The notes under the pieces were generated by a model. The model was given only the letters and a program-made list of their open reading frames with translations. It was not told the DNA's origin and ran no database searches. Position numbers and translations under genes: made by a program. A stretch of DNA of 64,000 nt from Candidatus Obscuribacterales bacterium. Lineage in GTDB: Bacteria; Cyanobacteriota; Vampirovibrionia; Obscuribacterales; Obscuribacteraceae. Positions 48,945 to 57,616 of the stretch are shown here, one piece after another. The stretch covers positions 682,001 through 746,000 of the forward strand of contig JACKCM010000001.1 in the NCBI GenBank assembly GCA_020634035.1, read 5' to 3'. How positions within the stretch are numbered: position 1 is the stretch's first letter; the number at the start of each line of letters is the position of its first letter.

Positions 48945-49316
48945 ATGACTTTGAAAAGTAGATTCGATAGTTATCAAAAACGTCTGACCGGTGCGATTGG
49001 CGATATGGAGCTGCTGCGTTTCGAAGGACTGGGACCGGGCAAAAATCGCTACACTGCCCTGGAACTTGTTTCAAGGGCTGCATCTCTGGCTTGTGAGAGT
49101 CTTCGAGCCTTGCGTGCACCGGAGCGAACTCAGGATATATCAATCACCGAAAATGATTTCGATGAGTTCGAAGCACATCTCAAGCAAGTGGCTGCCGAGC
49201 GCGATCTGACCCTGGAGGAGACCTTCGAAGCTCGCTTCTTTGCCCTTGAGGTTATGGTGGCGACGGTCGAGGACTTCTTGGAACTGGCTCGCAGCGAGTT
49301 GAAAGCGGCCAAGTAA
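48945..49316 (+). CDS. Hypothetical helical protein
   Basis: A 123-residue acidic, all-helical soluble protein (MTLKSRFDSYQKRLTGAIGDMELLRFEGLGPGKNRYTALELVSRAAS...). The second half is Glu/Ala-rich (EFEAHLKQVAAERDLTLEETFEARFFALEVMVATVEDFLELARSEL). GGAGGG precedes the ATG at 48945. A strong terminator follows. It is divergent from the 48491 frame and the ubiquitin-like operon. No family is recognised. Confidence 0.75.
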   Translation: MTLKSRFDSYQKRLTGAIGDMELLRFEGLGPGKNRYTALELVSRAASLACESLRALRAPERTQDISITENDFDEFEAHLKQVAAERDLTLEETFEARFFALEVMVATVEDFLELARSELKAAK

Positions 49317-49361
49317 TAACGCTTCGTGCCAAAAGCTGAGCCTGATCTGATTATCGATTTA

Positions 49362-49397
49362 AGAGAAGACGCAGTCACGCGCTGCGTTTTCTCTGAT
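49362..49397 (+). terminator. Terminator of the 48945 gene
   Basis: AGAGAAGACGCAG-7 nt-CTGCGTTTTCTCT followed by GATCTTTC. Confidence 0.8.
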
Positions 49398-49407
49398 CTT
49401 TCATAAG

Positions 49408-49429
49408 CAACTATAACGAGAAGTAGAAC
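49408..49429. repeat. Terminator-linked palindrome, copy 12
   Basis: CAACTATAACGAGAAGTAGA lies between the facing terminators of the 48945 gene and the debranching-type gene. Confidence 0.65.
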
Positions 49430-49431
49430 AG

Positions 49432-49472
49432 GGGCGAAAAAGAAATACCCGATAAGACTTCCGGGTATTTCT
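49432..49472 (-). terminator. Terminator of the debranching-type gene
   Basis: AGAAATACCCG pairs with CGGGTATTTCT; the minus strand continues with TTTTTCGCCCC. Confidence 0.88.
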
Positions 49473-49492
49473 CGAAATCGAATTCAGTCTGT

Positions 49493-51652
49493 TTAGCCAG
49501 TTACCGCCAGATTCTTCGATTTGTAGGTGATGCTGGTTCTGACCACACTGTTATCTCTCTGATAGAGAAGATCGAGCCGGTGACCTCCCAGGCGAAGATT
49601 GGTGACTTCAAGTTTGCCAAGCCAGTCTGGGAAGACTGGGTTCTGTAGCGCAACCACACCGTTCTCATAGCTTATACCCAGCAGCCTGGACAGAAGCAAG
49701 AGTGGTGCTCCGGCAGACCAGGCTTGCGGTGAACAGGAAACCGGATAATCAACCGGACCGCTGATTTGATCACTTTTGAAGCCGCAGACTAGCTCTGGTA
49801 AACGCCCATCTGCTCTGTGTCTCACTAGATCGACCATGGCGGTGAGTATTTCAGGCGCTATCGATTTGCCTGCCAGCAGGGCATTGTCATGAGGCCAGAC
49901 CGAGCCGTTGTGGTAGCTCATCGGATTGTAGGCCTTCTCCCGTGAAGACAGAGTACGCACGCCCCAGGGTGTGAGCATATCCGATTCTGTCAATCTTTCG
50001 AGGACTCGGGCTTCCTGGTCCTGGTTAAGAATGCCGGTGCCGATTAGATGACCTGGATTGCTTGCGATTACATCACAGCGATTTCCGTAGCCGTCCAGGG
50101 CAAGAGCCGGGAAGTTGTTTTCATCCATCCAGAAGTCTTTCAAAAACCGAATCTTTAGAGCCGCAGCCATTTTACTCAGCTTTGCTGCGATCTCGGGCTT
50201 CTGCAGAGATTGTGCCAGGCTGGCAATTCCTTGCAGGGCTCCGTAGAGATAACCCTGGACTTCGACCAGAGCAATCGGCGGTTTTGCCATCTCGCCGTTC
50301 GAATAGGTGATGGAATCATGGGAATCTTTCCAGCCTTGATTCGAAAGGGCGGTGACAGTGTCGGTGCCACCATAGGTTAGATAGCCGCAGACCATCTCCT
50401 TCTCCAGATATTCCAGAGCAGCCTCCACTTTGGGCCAGAGCGTTTTCACCGTTTCGAAGTCGCCCGTTAGAGAAGCGTATTTGCATAGCAGCATCAGCCA
50501 TAGCGGAGTGGCGTCTACGGTCCCATAATAGGGTGAGAATGGCACTTCTCCGGTTCTGGCCATTTCTCCCAGCCTTAGCTCGTGCAGGATTTTTCCAGGC
50601 TTTTCCTCACGATAAGAATCGTTCTTTTGTCCCTGATAATGGGCCAGATTCTGAATAACCTCCAGTGCTGTTTCCTGGTGGAAGGGCAGAATCTGCATGG
50701 CGGTGATCGCTTGATCTCTGCCGAAGGGGCAAGCGAACCAGGGTAGTCCGGCAGCCAGGGCTGGTCCTCCCGGGGTTTGAATGCGGAGGGTGTAGATGTC
50801 CTGATAGGCTTTATCAATCAGTGCATTGAGCGCTGCGTTGTCGCTGCGAATTCGAGTCGTTTTGCTGAGCCAGTGTTTGTAGGTGCTTCTTGCTGAGCGG
50901 CAGGCCGTTTCGAAGTCTCTGTACCGCAGCGAGGGTGGATTCAAGCGTCCCTGTATTGCCCTGATAGTGCATTCGATCACACATTCTTCACCCGCCTCCA
51001 GCTTCAGAGGAATCCGCACCAAGCCGGCAGTAGAGGCATCTACCATCGCCTGGCTGCGTATATCCAGCACAGTTTGCATGATTACTGAATCCACTCCGCT
51101 GTACTCGAGCCGCAACCTGCATCCTGGTGTCGGGGAGCGCAAACGCGAAAGCAGAGGCGCTTTTTGTGTACCGTTTTTGTTTCTGCGTGCTCCGCGAACC
51201 TCGAAAATGTCGACGAAGTCGGCACCGTAGGTGATGGCAATATCCAGCTCTTTGCGGGAGGGGCTGTAGTTTTTCACGGTCACCCTTTCGTGCAGGTGTC
51301 TGTCAATGACAAGGTTTCGAGTGACCATAATCGATTGTTCGGGGATGCCGGCAACCGTCTGGTTGCCGTAGATAAACTCAGCTTCGAAGCCGCTGTTCAG
51401 ATTGGTTGAGAGCAATCTGAGTGGGGCTCCTTCTGCGAATATATTCCAGCGTTTCAGATATCTGGTGTCTGAGCTGTAAACTCCGAATGGAGACTGGGGA
51501 CTTGTATCGGCTAGAAATCCGTTTGGATTCATGACGAGAAAAAGATTCCCGTTTTTGATCACCAGTCTTTTCTGGTCGGGATTATCCGCTTTAAACGTAA
51601 TACCGTCGTAGAGACGCTCTCCTGTCTCTTGCATTTGCGTGAGAGCTTTCAT
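49493..51652 (-). CDS. Amylo-alpha-1,6-glucosidase-type glycoside hydrolase
   Basis: A 719-residue protein. The N-terminal half is the bacterial glycogen-debranching N-domain (VIKNGNLFLVMNPNGFLADTSPQSPFGVYSSDTRYLKRWNIFAEG; TRNLVIDRHLHERVTVKNYS). The C-terminal half is an (alpha/alpha)6 barrel (TPGGPALAAGLPWFACPFGRDQAITAMQILP; GTVDATPLWLMLLCKYASLTGD; PWGVRTLSSREKAYNPMSYHNGSVWPHDNALLAGK; PQAWSAGAPLLLLSRLLG). Acidic residues in the GRD and YHNGSVWPHD blocks are probable catalytic sites. Such enzymes remove glucosyl branches or act on related alpha-glucosides in the cytosol. No signal peptide is seen. It has its own terminator and is not in a glycogen operon here. Confidence 0.88.
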   Translation of the reverse strand: MKALTQMQETGERLYDGITFKADNPDQKRLVIKNGNLFLVMNPNGFLADTSPQSPFGVYSSDTRYLKRWNIFAEGAPLRLLSTNLNSGFEAEFIYGNQTVAGIPEQSIMVTRNLVIDRHLHERVTVKNYSPSRKELDIAITYGADFVDIFEVRGARRNKNGTQKAPLLSRLRSPTPGCRLRLEYSGVDSVIMQTVLDIRSQAMVDASTAGLVRIPLKLEAGEECVIECTIRAIQGRLNPPSLRYRDFETACRSARSTYKHWLSKTTRIRSDNAALNALIDKAYQDIYTLRIQTPGGPALAAGLPWFACPFGRDQAITAMQILPFHQETALEVIQNLAHYQGQKNDSYREEKPGKILHELRLGEMARTGEVPFSPYYGTVDATPLWLMLLCKYASLTGDFETVKTLWPKVEAALEYLEKEMVCGYLTYGGTDTVTALSNQGWKDSHDSITYSNGEMAKPPIALVEVQGYLYGALQGIASLAQSLQKPEIAAKLSKMAAALKIRFLKDFWMDENNFPALALDGYGNRCDVIASNPGHLIGTGILNQDQEARVLERLTESDMLTPWGVRTLSSREKAYNPMSYHNGSVWPHDNALLAGKSIAPEILTAMVDLVRHRADGRLPELVCGFKSDQISGPVDYPVSCSPQAWSAGAPLLLLSRLLGISYENGVVALQNPVFPDWLGKLEVTNLRLGGHRLDLLYQRDNSVVRTSITYKSKNLAVTG

Positions 51653-51909
51653 TGTCTGGTTTTCCCAAATGTTTCAGCCGCACGAAGTTCATCGAATTGC
51701 ACCGGTTCGGTCCAAGTCGATGAGGAATCGCAAGAAGCTGGTTATCTCTAAGCTTTTTTGGTATCTAGATAAAAATGGAAAACGGGGAGACGAATAAGTT
51801 GAGCCTAGCAAAAAGGACCCTCTGCGAAGCAACAGCAAAGTGACTTAAAGCGCTCTTGGAATCACTGCTTATGAGAACATTTATAGTAAAAGGTCTTCAA
51901 GGGCTAGCG

Positions 51910-53262
51910 CTAGCTTCTTTGAATCGTTTGCACAGAGCTAAATGCTGCATCGAGACGATCAAACATCTCGTCCAGCTCTGCTTTTGTGGCTATGAAGGGC
52001 GGCGCGATCAGGACATGGTCTCCGGAAACACCATCGATAAATGCTGATCCAGGGTAGATAAGGACACCGTTCGCCGTAGCGGCAGCACTGATTTTTTTGC
52101 TGAATTTATGGACGGCATCAAATGGTTTTTTCGACTGTTTATCTTCGACGAATTCGATACCGGCAAAAAGTCCTCGCCCTCTTATGTCGCCCACGAATTC
52201 GTACTTTCTTAACTCTTCCAGCTTGCTGAAAAAGAAGGTCTGCATCTCGGCCACCCTTTCGACAAGGTTCTCTCTGGCAAGAAATTCGAGGCATGCCAGT
52301 CCGGCCGCAGCTGCCACTGGATGTCCACTGTAAGTGTATCCGTGCTCGAAAATACCGCTGTTCTTCTGAAAGGCATCGACTACCTTCGGTCCGGCCAGCA
52401 CGGCGCCCAGCGGCTGGTATCCAGCTGCCAGACCTTTGCCCAAAACGATAAGATCCGGCTCTACGTGCCAGTGGTTGATAGCAAATACTTTGCCGGTTCT
52501 TCCCAGACCTACCATCACTTCATCGGCTATGAGAAGTACACCATATTTAGTGCATATTTCTTTGATTCTGGGCCAGTAGGCGTCGCCTGGAACCACGGCC
52601 CCCAGCGCTGCACCGGATATCGGCTCCGCCAGAAACGCCATGACGTTTTCTGGGCCCAGTTCTAGAATCGCCTCTTCCAATTCATTTGCTCTGGCAAGAG
52701 CACAGCTTTGCTTCTTGCATGGTGTGGGCGAGGGATCTCCGCATAAACAGCGGTAGTCGTAGGTGCTGTGGATGAAGTTGGATTCTTTTAAAATGGGCGA
52801 ATATGGTCGTTTTCGCGCGGGATGTCCGGTGACGGACAGGGCACCGGCAGTGGCGCCATGGTAGCTGTGTCTTCTCGATATGACTTGATGTCTATTGCTC
52901 TCGCCTCGTTCGAGAAAGAAGCCTCTCGCCATTTTTAAGGCTGTTTCTACGCTTTCTGAGCCGCCGGAGGTCAGAAATACCCTGCCTCCGGTGAAATTGG
53001 CGGGGGCTAATTCAATGAGCTTTTCGCATAACTTAAGAGCCGGCTCCGACCAGAACTGTGAAGTATGGGCATAGGCAACTTTATTTAGCTGTTTCAAAAT
53101 GGCGTCGTTTATACAGGCATTGCCATGTCCAAGGTTGGTTACGATCGCACCGCAAGAGCCGTCGAAATAACGTTTGCCATCTCGATCTTGTAGCCATACT
53201 CCGGCGGCTGATTCCACCACCGGACAGTCTTTCAGGAAAGTTCTGGGAAAAAATGCGTTCAT
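51910..53262 (-). CDS. Class III (omega-type) PLP aminotransferase
   Basis: A 450-residue class III aminotransferase. The N-terminal part binds the substrate (WLQDRDGKRYFDGSCGAIVTNLGHGN). FLTSGGSESVETALKMAR forms the phosphate-binding loop, SYHGATAGALSVTG follows, LLIADEVMVGLGRTG contains the PLP-nitrogen Asp, and LGKGLAAGYQPLGAV holds the Schiff-base Lys. An unusual Cys-rich insert, YRCLCGDPSPTPCKKQSC (four Cys), lies near residue 175 and may bind metal or form disulfides. It probably uses an amine or beta/gamma/omega-amino acid with pyruvate or 2-oxoglutarate. Its start overlaps the CMD gene stop (ATGA). Confidence 0.92.
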   Translation of the reverse strand: MNAFFPRTFLKDCPVVESAAGVWLQDRDGKRYFDGSCGAIVTNLGHGNACINDAILKQLNKVAYAHTSQFWSEPALKLCEKLIELAPANFTGGRVFLTSGGSESVETALKMARGFFLERGESNRHQVISRRHSYHGATAGALSVTGHPARKRPYSPILKESNFIHSTYDYRCLCGDPSPTPCKKQSCALARANELEEAILELGPENVMAFLAEPISGAALGAVVPGDAYWPRIKEICTKYGVLLIADEVMVGLGRTGKVFAINHWHVEPDLIVLGKGLAAGYQPLGAVLAGPKVVDAFQKNSGIFEHGYTYSGHPVAAAAGLACLEFLARENLVERVAEMQTFFFSKLEELRKYEFVGDIRGRGLFAGIEFVEDKQSKKPFDAVHKFSKKISAAATANGVLIYPGSAFIDGVSGDHVLIAPPFIATKAELDEMFDRLDAAFSSVQTIQRS

Positions 53263-53822
53263 GGTAGCTGTTCTGTATTCTCGCCAGGATCTGGTACGTC
53301 AAAGCCCGCTATCACAAAGGCGAGCATTTGATAGAAGCCTGCTATTGTGACCAGTTCGATGATCTCTTCTTTACTGAAGCGCTCTGCTAATTTATCGTAG
53401 AGGGGCTGAGGAATGGTTTTTTCTTCGCACAGTGTGTTTACGCATTCAATCACCAGGGTTTCATCCTGACTAATCTCTGCTTGTATGCCTGTGCGGAGAT
53501 ATTCGATCGCTTCTTTCGAGCTTCCCTCTTTTTGGGCTATTGGTTCGTGTACTGCCCATTCGAATTCAGATCGGCAGGCTCTGGCAGTGGTCAAAATAGC
53601 CAGTTCGCGAAGTGCGCCATCAAGTTTTCCTTCAAACCGCAGATACTGTCCAACAGACGCTACACGCTCAGCCAGGTCCGGTACATGCATCAGAGCTGAA
53701 TATGGGCCCCATACCCCTCCTCGGGTCTTTTCTATTAAGTCGAAAATCTGCTTCTCTCGATCGCTCAGGTTGTCCCTGATCGGGCGAGGTAATCTTCTCG
53801 GGTGGGTGTAAGAGCTGGCCAT
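53259..53822 (-). CDS. Carboxymuconolactone decarboxylase-family protein
   Basis: A 187-residue all-helical CMD-family protein: LALILTTARACRSEFEWAVHEPIA-type core (here LAILTTARACRSEFEWAVHEPIA) and ELVTIAGFYQMLAFVIAGFDV at the end. Only one Cys lies in the core, so the CxxC site of AhpD-type peroxiredoxin partners is absent and a decarboxylase/lactonase-like or unknown role is more likely. It is translationally coupled to the downstream aminotransferase, which suggests one pathway for an amine or ring-derived acid. The ATG at 53822 has no strong ribosome site. Confidence 0.85.
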   Translation of the reverse strand: MASSYTHPRRLPRPIRDNLSDREKQIFDLIEKTRGGVWGPYSALMHVPDLAERVASVGQYLRFEGKLDGALRELAILTTARACRSEFEWAVHEPIAQKEGSSKEAIEYLRTGIQAEISQDETLVIECVNTLCEEKTIPQPLYDKLAERFSKEEIIELVTIAGFYQMLAFVIAGFDVPDPGENTEQLP

Positions 53823-53891
53823 TTTGACTTTTGCTTTTCTAACTAAAAATACCGGTAAGTCCGAATATTATAGCTGTTTCTTCCGTGGATC

Positions 53892-53912
53892 AACTAAAAG
53901 GTATAGTAAAAA
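53892..53912. repeat. Terminator-linked palindrome, copy 13
   Basis: AACTAAAAGGTATAGTAAAA lies just beyond the leftward terminator at 53927-53951 and upstream of the CMD gene. Confidence 0.55.
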
Positions 53913-53926
53913 TGTCAAAAAGAAAC

Positions 53927-53951
53927 GAATCCCGGTTATGCACCGGGACTC
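53927..53951 (-). terminator. Terminator of the isochorismatase-family gene
   Basis: GAGTCCCGGTGC/ACCGGGATTC stem on the minus strand followed by GTTTCTTTTTG. Confidence 0.85.
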
Positions 53952-53966
53952 GTGAAGGTAGATGGT

Positions 53967-54485
53967 TCAGGCGGCCGTAGAATGCGCGGCTGCCCTCAGT
54001 ATTGAGAGTTGGAGCGGATGAGAAATACGACTGACCAGGGTCAGATTCTCTCTTTCCGGGAATTTGCTCCAGTCGTTCGCGGTCGGACCAGCACAGGCGT
54101 TGGTCAGGACTTCTACCGGTATTTGCGGAAGCTTATCCGCAAGACCGATAGTGGTTGCCTGGACGCACTGATGGGTATTGACCCCGACTATCCGGAATCT
54201 CTCTGCCTGCCAGCCCTTGCTTTGCAGGGCGTGCAGAACTTCGGGTGAGCCGTCTTTGTTATTCTTCCTTCGCAGCACGAAGCGAGTTGAGGAACGCTGC
54301 ATCATTTTGAGCAGCCTTCCATAGATAGGACCTTTGCCCTGCCACATAAGAGCAACGATGTGCCATTGCTCAGAAAGGGCGAGGCTCAGTTCCTGCTCCA
54401 CCTGGTCGAGGACCCGATGACTGGCATTGTAAATCGGCTGCATGTCTACTAAAACAAGGATGGGCGCCCTGTACAGGTCTGCCAT
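53967..54485 (-). CDS. Isochorismatase-family cysteine hydrolase
   Basis: A 172-residue Rossmann-like cysteine hydrolase. The triad is visible: Asp in VLVDMQ (about 14), Lys in RRKNN (about 73) and the nucleophile Cys in GVNTHQCVQATTIGLA (about 109). The family hydrolyses C-N bonds (nicotinamide, carbamoyl compounds) or isochorismate. It is shorter than nicotinamidase and lacks its metal-binding His pair, so the substrate is open. It lies 57 bp downstream of the 3-hydroxybutyrate dehydrogenase gene on the same strand and probably shares its transcript. Confidence 0.85.
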   Translation of the reverse strand: MADLYRAPILVLVDMQPIYNASHRVLDQVEQELSLALSEQWHIVALMWQGKGPIYGRLLKMMQRSSTRFVLRRKNNKDGSPEVLHALQSKGWQAERFRIVGVNTHQCVQATTIGLADKLPQIPVEVLTNACAGPTANDWSKFPERENLTLVSRISHPLQLSILRAAAHSTAA

Positions 54486-54542
54486 TTCCTTTACTCTTAC
54501 GCTGAGAGTTGACGTGCCTTGCAGGTGGCTCTTTCGGACAGC

Positions 54543-55373
54543 TTACTGTGCCGTCCAGCCACCGTCGGCGGTGAGAATGGCGCCGGTCATGTTGGCGGCG
54601 TTGTCGCCGGCCAGGAAGACCGCCATAGCACCCAGGTCTTCTACCTCGGTAAATCGGAGCGACGGCTGTTTCTCAGCCAGCAGCTTGCGAGCCGCGTCCT
54701 CGTGCGAAATCGATTCCCGCTCGGCAAGAGCGGAGATCTGAGCTTCCACCAGAGGAGTTCGCACCCAACCGGGGCAGATAGCGTTGCAGGTGATATTTTC
54801 TTCGGCGGTTTCCAGTGCCACCACTTTGGTCAGACCGATGAGCCCGTGTTTTGCCGCGACGTAGGCGGCTTTGTTCCGGGATGCGACCAGACCGTGCGTG
54901 GAAGCAATATTGATTATTCTTCCCCAGCCTCGTTCACGCATGACCGGCAGTGCGGCCTGAATGCTGTGGAAACAGGAGCTGAGGTTGATGCCGATGATGG
55001 CGTCCCATTTCTCTTTCGGAAACGCCTCCACCGGGTCGGTGTGCTGAATACCAGCGTTGTTGACCAGGATGTCCGCTCCGCCCAGCTCTTGCTTGGCGAA
55101 GCTGATCATGTCGCTGATCTCTTGCGGGTCCAGCATGTTTGCCGGATGAAAACGAACTTTCGTCCGCCACTTCCGAGAAAGCTCGGAGGCGATTTGCTCT
55201 GCCTCCGAGGGATCTTTGACCAGCCCGTTCAGGACTACATCGCAGCCGCTTCCAGCCAACATGTCGGCGATACCGAGACCGATACCGCTGGTTGAGCCGG
55301 TTACGACTGCGACTTTGCCCTTAAGACTTTTACTCATTCTTTTCTTTTGCTTGCCGGGGAACTTGCCCATCAT
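54543..55373 (-). CDS. bdhA: 3-hydroxybutyrate dehydrogenase (SDR)
   Basis: About 276 residues, a classical short-chain dehydrogenase. The NAD loop is TGSTSGIGLGIA, then NNAGIQHTDPVEAFPKEKWDAIIGINLSS, catalytic Ser in INIASTHGLVAS, YVAAKHG with the catalytic Tyr and Lys, and NAICPGWVRTPLVEAQI. These blocks, above all NNAGIQH and HGLVAS, are the D-3-hydroxybutyrate dehydrogenase signature; it oxidises 3-hydroxybutyrate to acetoacetate with NAD+. The start at 55373 (AGAGG upstream) adds a short basic leader before MSKSLKGKVAVVTG; an ATG at about 55337 is also possible. No PHB genes lie in the window. Confidence 0.93.
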   Translation of the reverse strand: MMGKFPGKQKKRMSKSLKGKVAVVTGSTSGIGLGIADMLAGSGCDVVLNGLVKDPSEAEQIASELSRKWRTKVRFHPANMLDPQEISDMISFAKQELGGADILVNNAGIQHTDPVEAFPKEKWDAIIGINLSSCFHSIQAALPVMRERGWGRIINIASTHGLVASRNKAAYVAAKHGLIGLTKVVALETAEENITCNAICPGWVRTPLVEAQISALAERESISHEDAARKLLAEKQPSLRFTEVEDLGAMAVFLAGDNAANMTGAILTADGGWTAQ

Positions 55374-55403
55374 AACCTCTTGAGATCAGGTTGCAGCAGG
55401 CTT

Positions 55404-56279
55404 TTACGAAGCGTTGCAGAAACGGCCTTCCTCCCGAGCTTTGTCGAGAAGCTGACCGGCGATTTCGCGACCGTTCTCCACCATGAGCAACATGGTTTCC
55501 TTGGAGAGACCGTTGTTCAGCGCAGCCACGTAGGGAAGACCGGTTTCGATGACGAGATGCTTCTCTTCATCGACATAGCGGTGGTTCCCGGCGAGCGGAA
55601 AGACGAGTTCACGGAAGTGGAAGTAGAGATCCACAGGGGTCTTCCATTCCCGCGGCGGCTGGGTCGCCGGACGGAACTTGCTGACGATGCAGGGACCGTC
55701 CGAGAACTCGGTGGGGCTGTAGTGATAGATGGCGCCATCCACCAGCAGTCGAGCGCGACCGTTGTCGAAGTGCCATACCGGTTGGTAGACACCCGGAACA
55801 GAACCGGAGGCTGCCATGGCATCGACCAGGTTGTAGTCGGTGCCTTTGAACACCACCGGTTCGTGGGTGAAGAGGTCGCAGGCGACGATCTTGAGTCGCT
55901 TGTTCGGCTCCAGCCCATAGTCGGTAATCAGGCGCTTGAAGAGCGGCTTGAGCGAGATCGGTCCGCCCACCGACATGGCCAGGGGGTCGGCCATGGTGAA
56001 GCATTCGATGATCTGCCCGAAGTTTTCGCGTTCGTCGGCCAGCTTGAGGAAGGCCTGAACCATCTCGTCCGGGGTGTAGCCGTTGGTGTAGAACGCCGCA
56101 GCCATGCTGCCGGCAGAAACACCCAGGACCTCGCCGGCTTTGATGCCGCGCTCTTCGAGGGCTTTCAGGACACCGCAGTGGTGGAAGATGTTCCAGCCAC
56201 CGGCGCCCAGAATCAGGGGAGAATCGCAGGTGCTCACACACTTGGTGGGAGCTCCCGGCACTAGTTTAACGTGGGTCAT
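55404..56279 (-). CDS. Patatin-like phospholipase
   Basis: About 291 residues from ATG 56279 (GGAGG 5 bases upstream; the frame is open to 56360). Patatin motifs: oxyanion loop ILGAGGWNIFHHCGVLKALEE, nucleophile in GVSAGS, and Asp in the LLVDGAIYH box. It is a cytosolic lipid hydrolase without signal peptide. It is followed by the bdhA gene (30 bp gap) and preceded by a rhomboid gene (87 bp). The rhomboid/patatin vicinity resembles the 10.7-15.7 kb region, where another patatin and rhomboid lie. Confidence 0.9.
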   Translation of the reverse strand: MTHVKLVPGAPTKCVSTCDSPLILGAGGWNIFHHCGVLKALEERGIKAGEVLGVSAGSMAAAFYTNGYTPDEMVQAFLKLADERENFGQIIECFTMADPLAMSVGGPISLKPLFKRLITDYGLEPNKRLKIVACDLFTHEPVVFKGTDYNLVDAMAASGSVPGVYQPVWHFDNGRARLLVDGAIYHYSPTEFSDGPCIVSKFRPATQPPREWKTPVDLYFHFRELVFPLAGNHRYVDEEKHLVIETGLPYVAALNNGLSKETMLLMVENGREIAGQLLDKAREEGRFCNAS

Positions 56280-56366
56280 TGTAACCTCCATATCAGTAGT
56301 ACTTCCAAAGATGGTCGAGCCGCACGCACCTGTACACAGAGGTAAGGCGATGCGGATCAACCGGCG

Positions 56367-57032
56367 TCATTTTTCTGACGGAATCTTGTTCGAAGACTTC
56401 TGACGTTGGCTCAGCATTGAAATAGCGAAGCCTGCCAGAAATCCGCCAAGATGGGTCAGGTAAGCAATGCCTGTGGCGTTGCTGCCGATCAGGTCCTGGA
56501 AGGCGCCCTGGAATTGACCCCAGAGCCACATAGCGATGACCACCGTACCCATCAGGGTGAAGGAGTTCACCGGTATCTTCCGGTAGAGCAGCAGAACGAT
56601 GAAGGCACCGCCGATTCCGGAGACTGCGCCGCTGGCTCCAATCACCGCACCACTGGTGGTGAAGTTGAAGAGCATGTGGAACAGCGCTGCCAGAAATCCG
56701 CAGAGCAGGTAGAACCCCAGGAACTTCCTGGAGCCCATGCTTTCTTCCACATAGGCCCCGAATAGCATCAGGATGGCCATATTGGAGAAGAAGTGCATGA
56801 TGCCTCCGTGAAGGAAGGCATAGGAGATTCCGGTGAACACCCCATAGGCGAACCCGCCGGGATCCAGAGAGAGGATGCCGTGGGTGAGTCGATAGGGAAT
56901 GAATCCGAACCAGTACGTGAAGGTACCGTTTCCGAAGATCAGGTCGACTGCGTATCCAGCGAGAAGGAAGGCACAGTTGACCGTGAAGAGGGCCGGAATC
57001 ACCCTGGATACCGATGTGGTTGATGTATCCAT
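56367..57032 (-). CDS. Rhomboid-family intramembrane protease
   Basis: About 221 residues from ATG 57032 (AGGA 8 bases upstream; the frame is open to 57095). Six to seven hydrophobic helices. The loop AFLHGGIMHFFSNMAILMLFG, catalytic Ser in GASGAVSG and His in YLTHLGGFLAGFAIS are present, so the Ser-His dyad is intact. It is the third rhomboid-family gene in the window and close in length to the one at 14977. It is upstream of the patatin on the same strand. Its substrates are unknown. Confidence 0.9.
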   Translation of the reverse strand: MDTSTTSVSRVIPALFTVNCAFLLAGYAVDLIFGNGTFTYWFGFIPYRLTHGILSLDPGGFAYGVFTGISYAFLHGGIMHFFSNMAILMLFGAYVEESMGSRKFLGFYLLCGFLAALFHMLFNFTTSGAVIGASGAVSGIGGAFIVLLLYRKIPVNSFTLMGTVVIAMWLWGQFQGAFQDLIGSNATGIAYLTHLGGFLAGFAISMLSQRQKSSNKIPSEK

Positions 57033-57616
57033 TCCGTGTTTCCTGTTCTGATTGCTTAGATGGCAGAAGCAGAGAGCGGTCCCTGGCCAGGCCATGGTCC
57101 GTTCGTCGTCCGCACGCTCGGATGCTGTGAGCGCGATCAGGGGTTACAGATTAGTTCCTGATTTGGTTCTGAATTCTGCCGGTTATCTCAAAACTTGAAA
57201 AGTTGTTTGGACGATACCCTAGCTAAACACTTCTGCTATTCATCAGGAAACTCCTCCGCTAACTTAACAAGCCTTATCTTTTTCCGCTCTCGTTTAATGA
57301 ATCCCTGGCTATATACCGAATAGAGGCGGTTAGCAAATGTTGCGGTCGATCTTTAGAAACGTGAATTTATGGCTATTTGTGCCTTTTTAACCATCGTCTT
57401 AGCGTTTTGCGAGGGTGCGCTAGATCAACTGTGCAGATTTGATCATAATCAAAAAGTTTCTTGGTTTACGGCTTCTTGACAATATAGGGTGATTTTATAT
57501 CTCATCCTTCAACTTGATGCAGCAGGTGTTTAACTAGCTTAATTCCCCGCCGAACTGACTATAATTTCCCAGGCTTCTTCGAAGTCGGTCAGTTAACGGT
57601 CTTGAGAGGAACACAT
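57033..57616. other. Long divergent intergenic region
   Basis: About 580 AT-rich bases between the rhomboid and CYTH genes, with promoters for both. TTGACAATATAGGGTGATTTTATAT at 57476-57500 contains a perfect -35 (TTGACA), but the -10 at 17-bp spacing is weak. No gene is seen. Confidence 0.45.

Noticed and set aside
57476..57500. Strong sigma-70 promoter before the CYTH gene
   Set aside because: A perfect TTGACA is present but the -10 at proper spacing is weak, so it is only noted in the intergenic entry.
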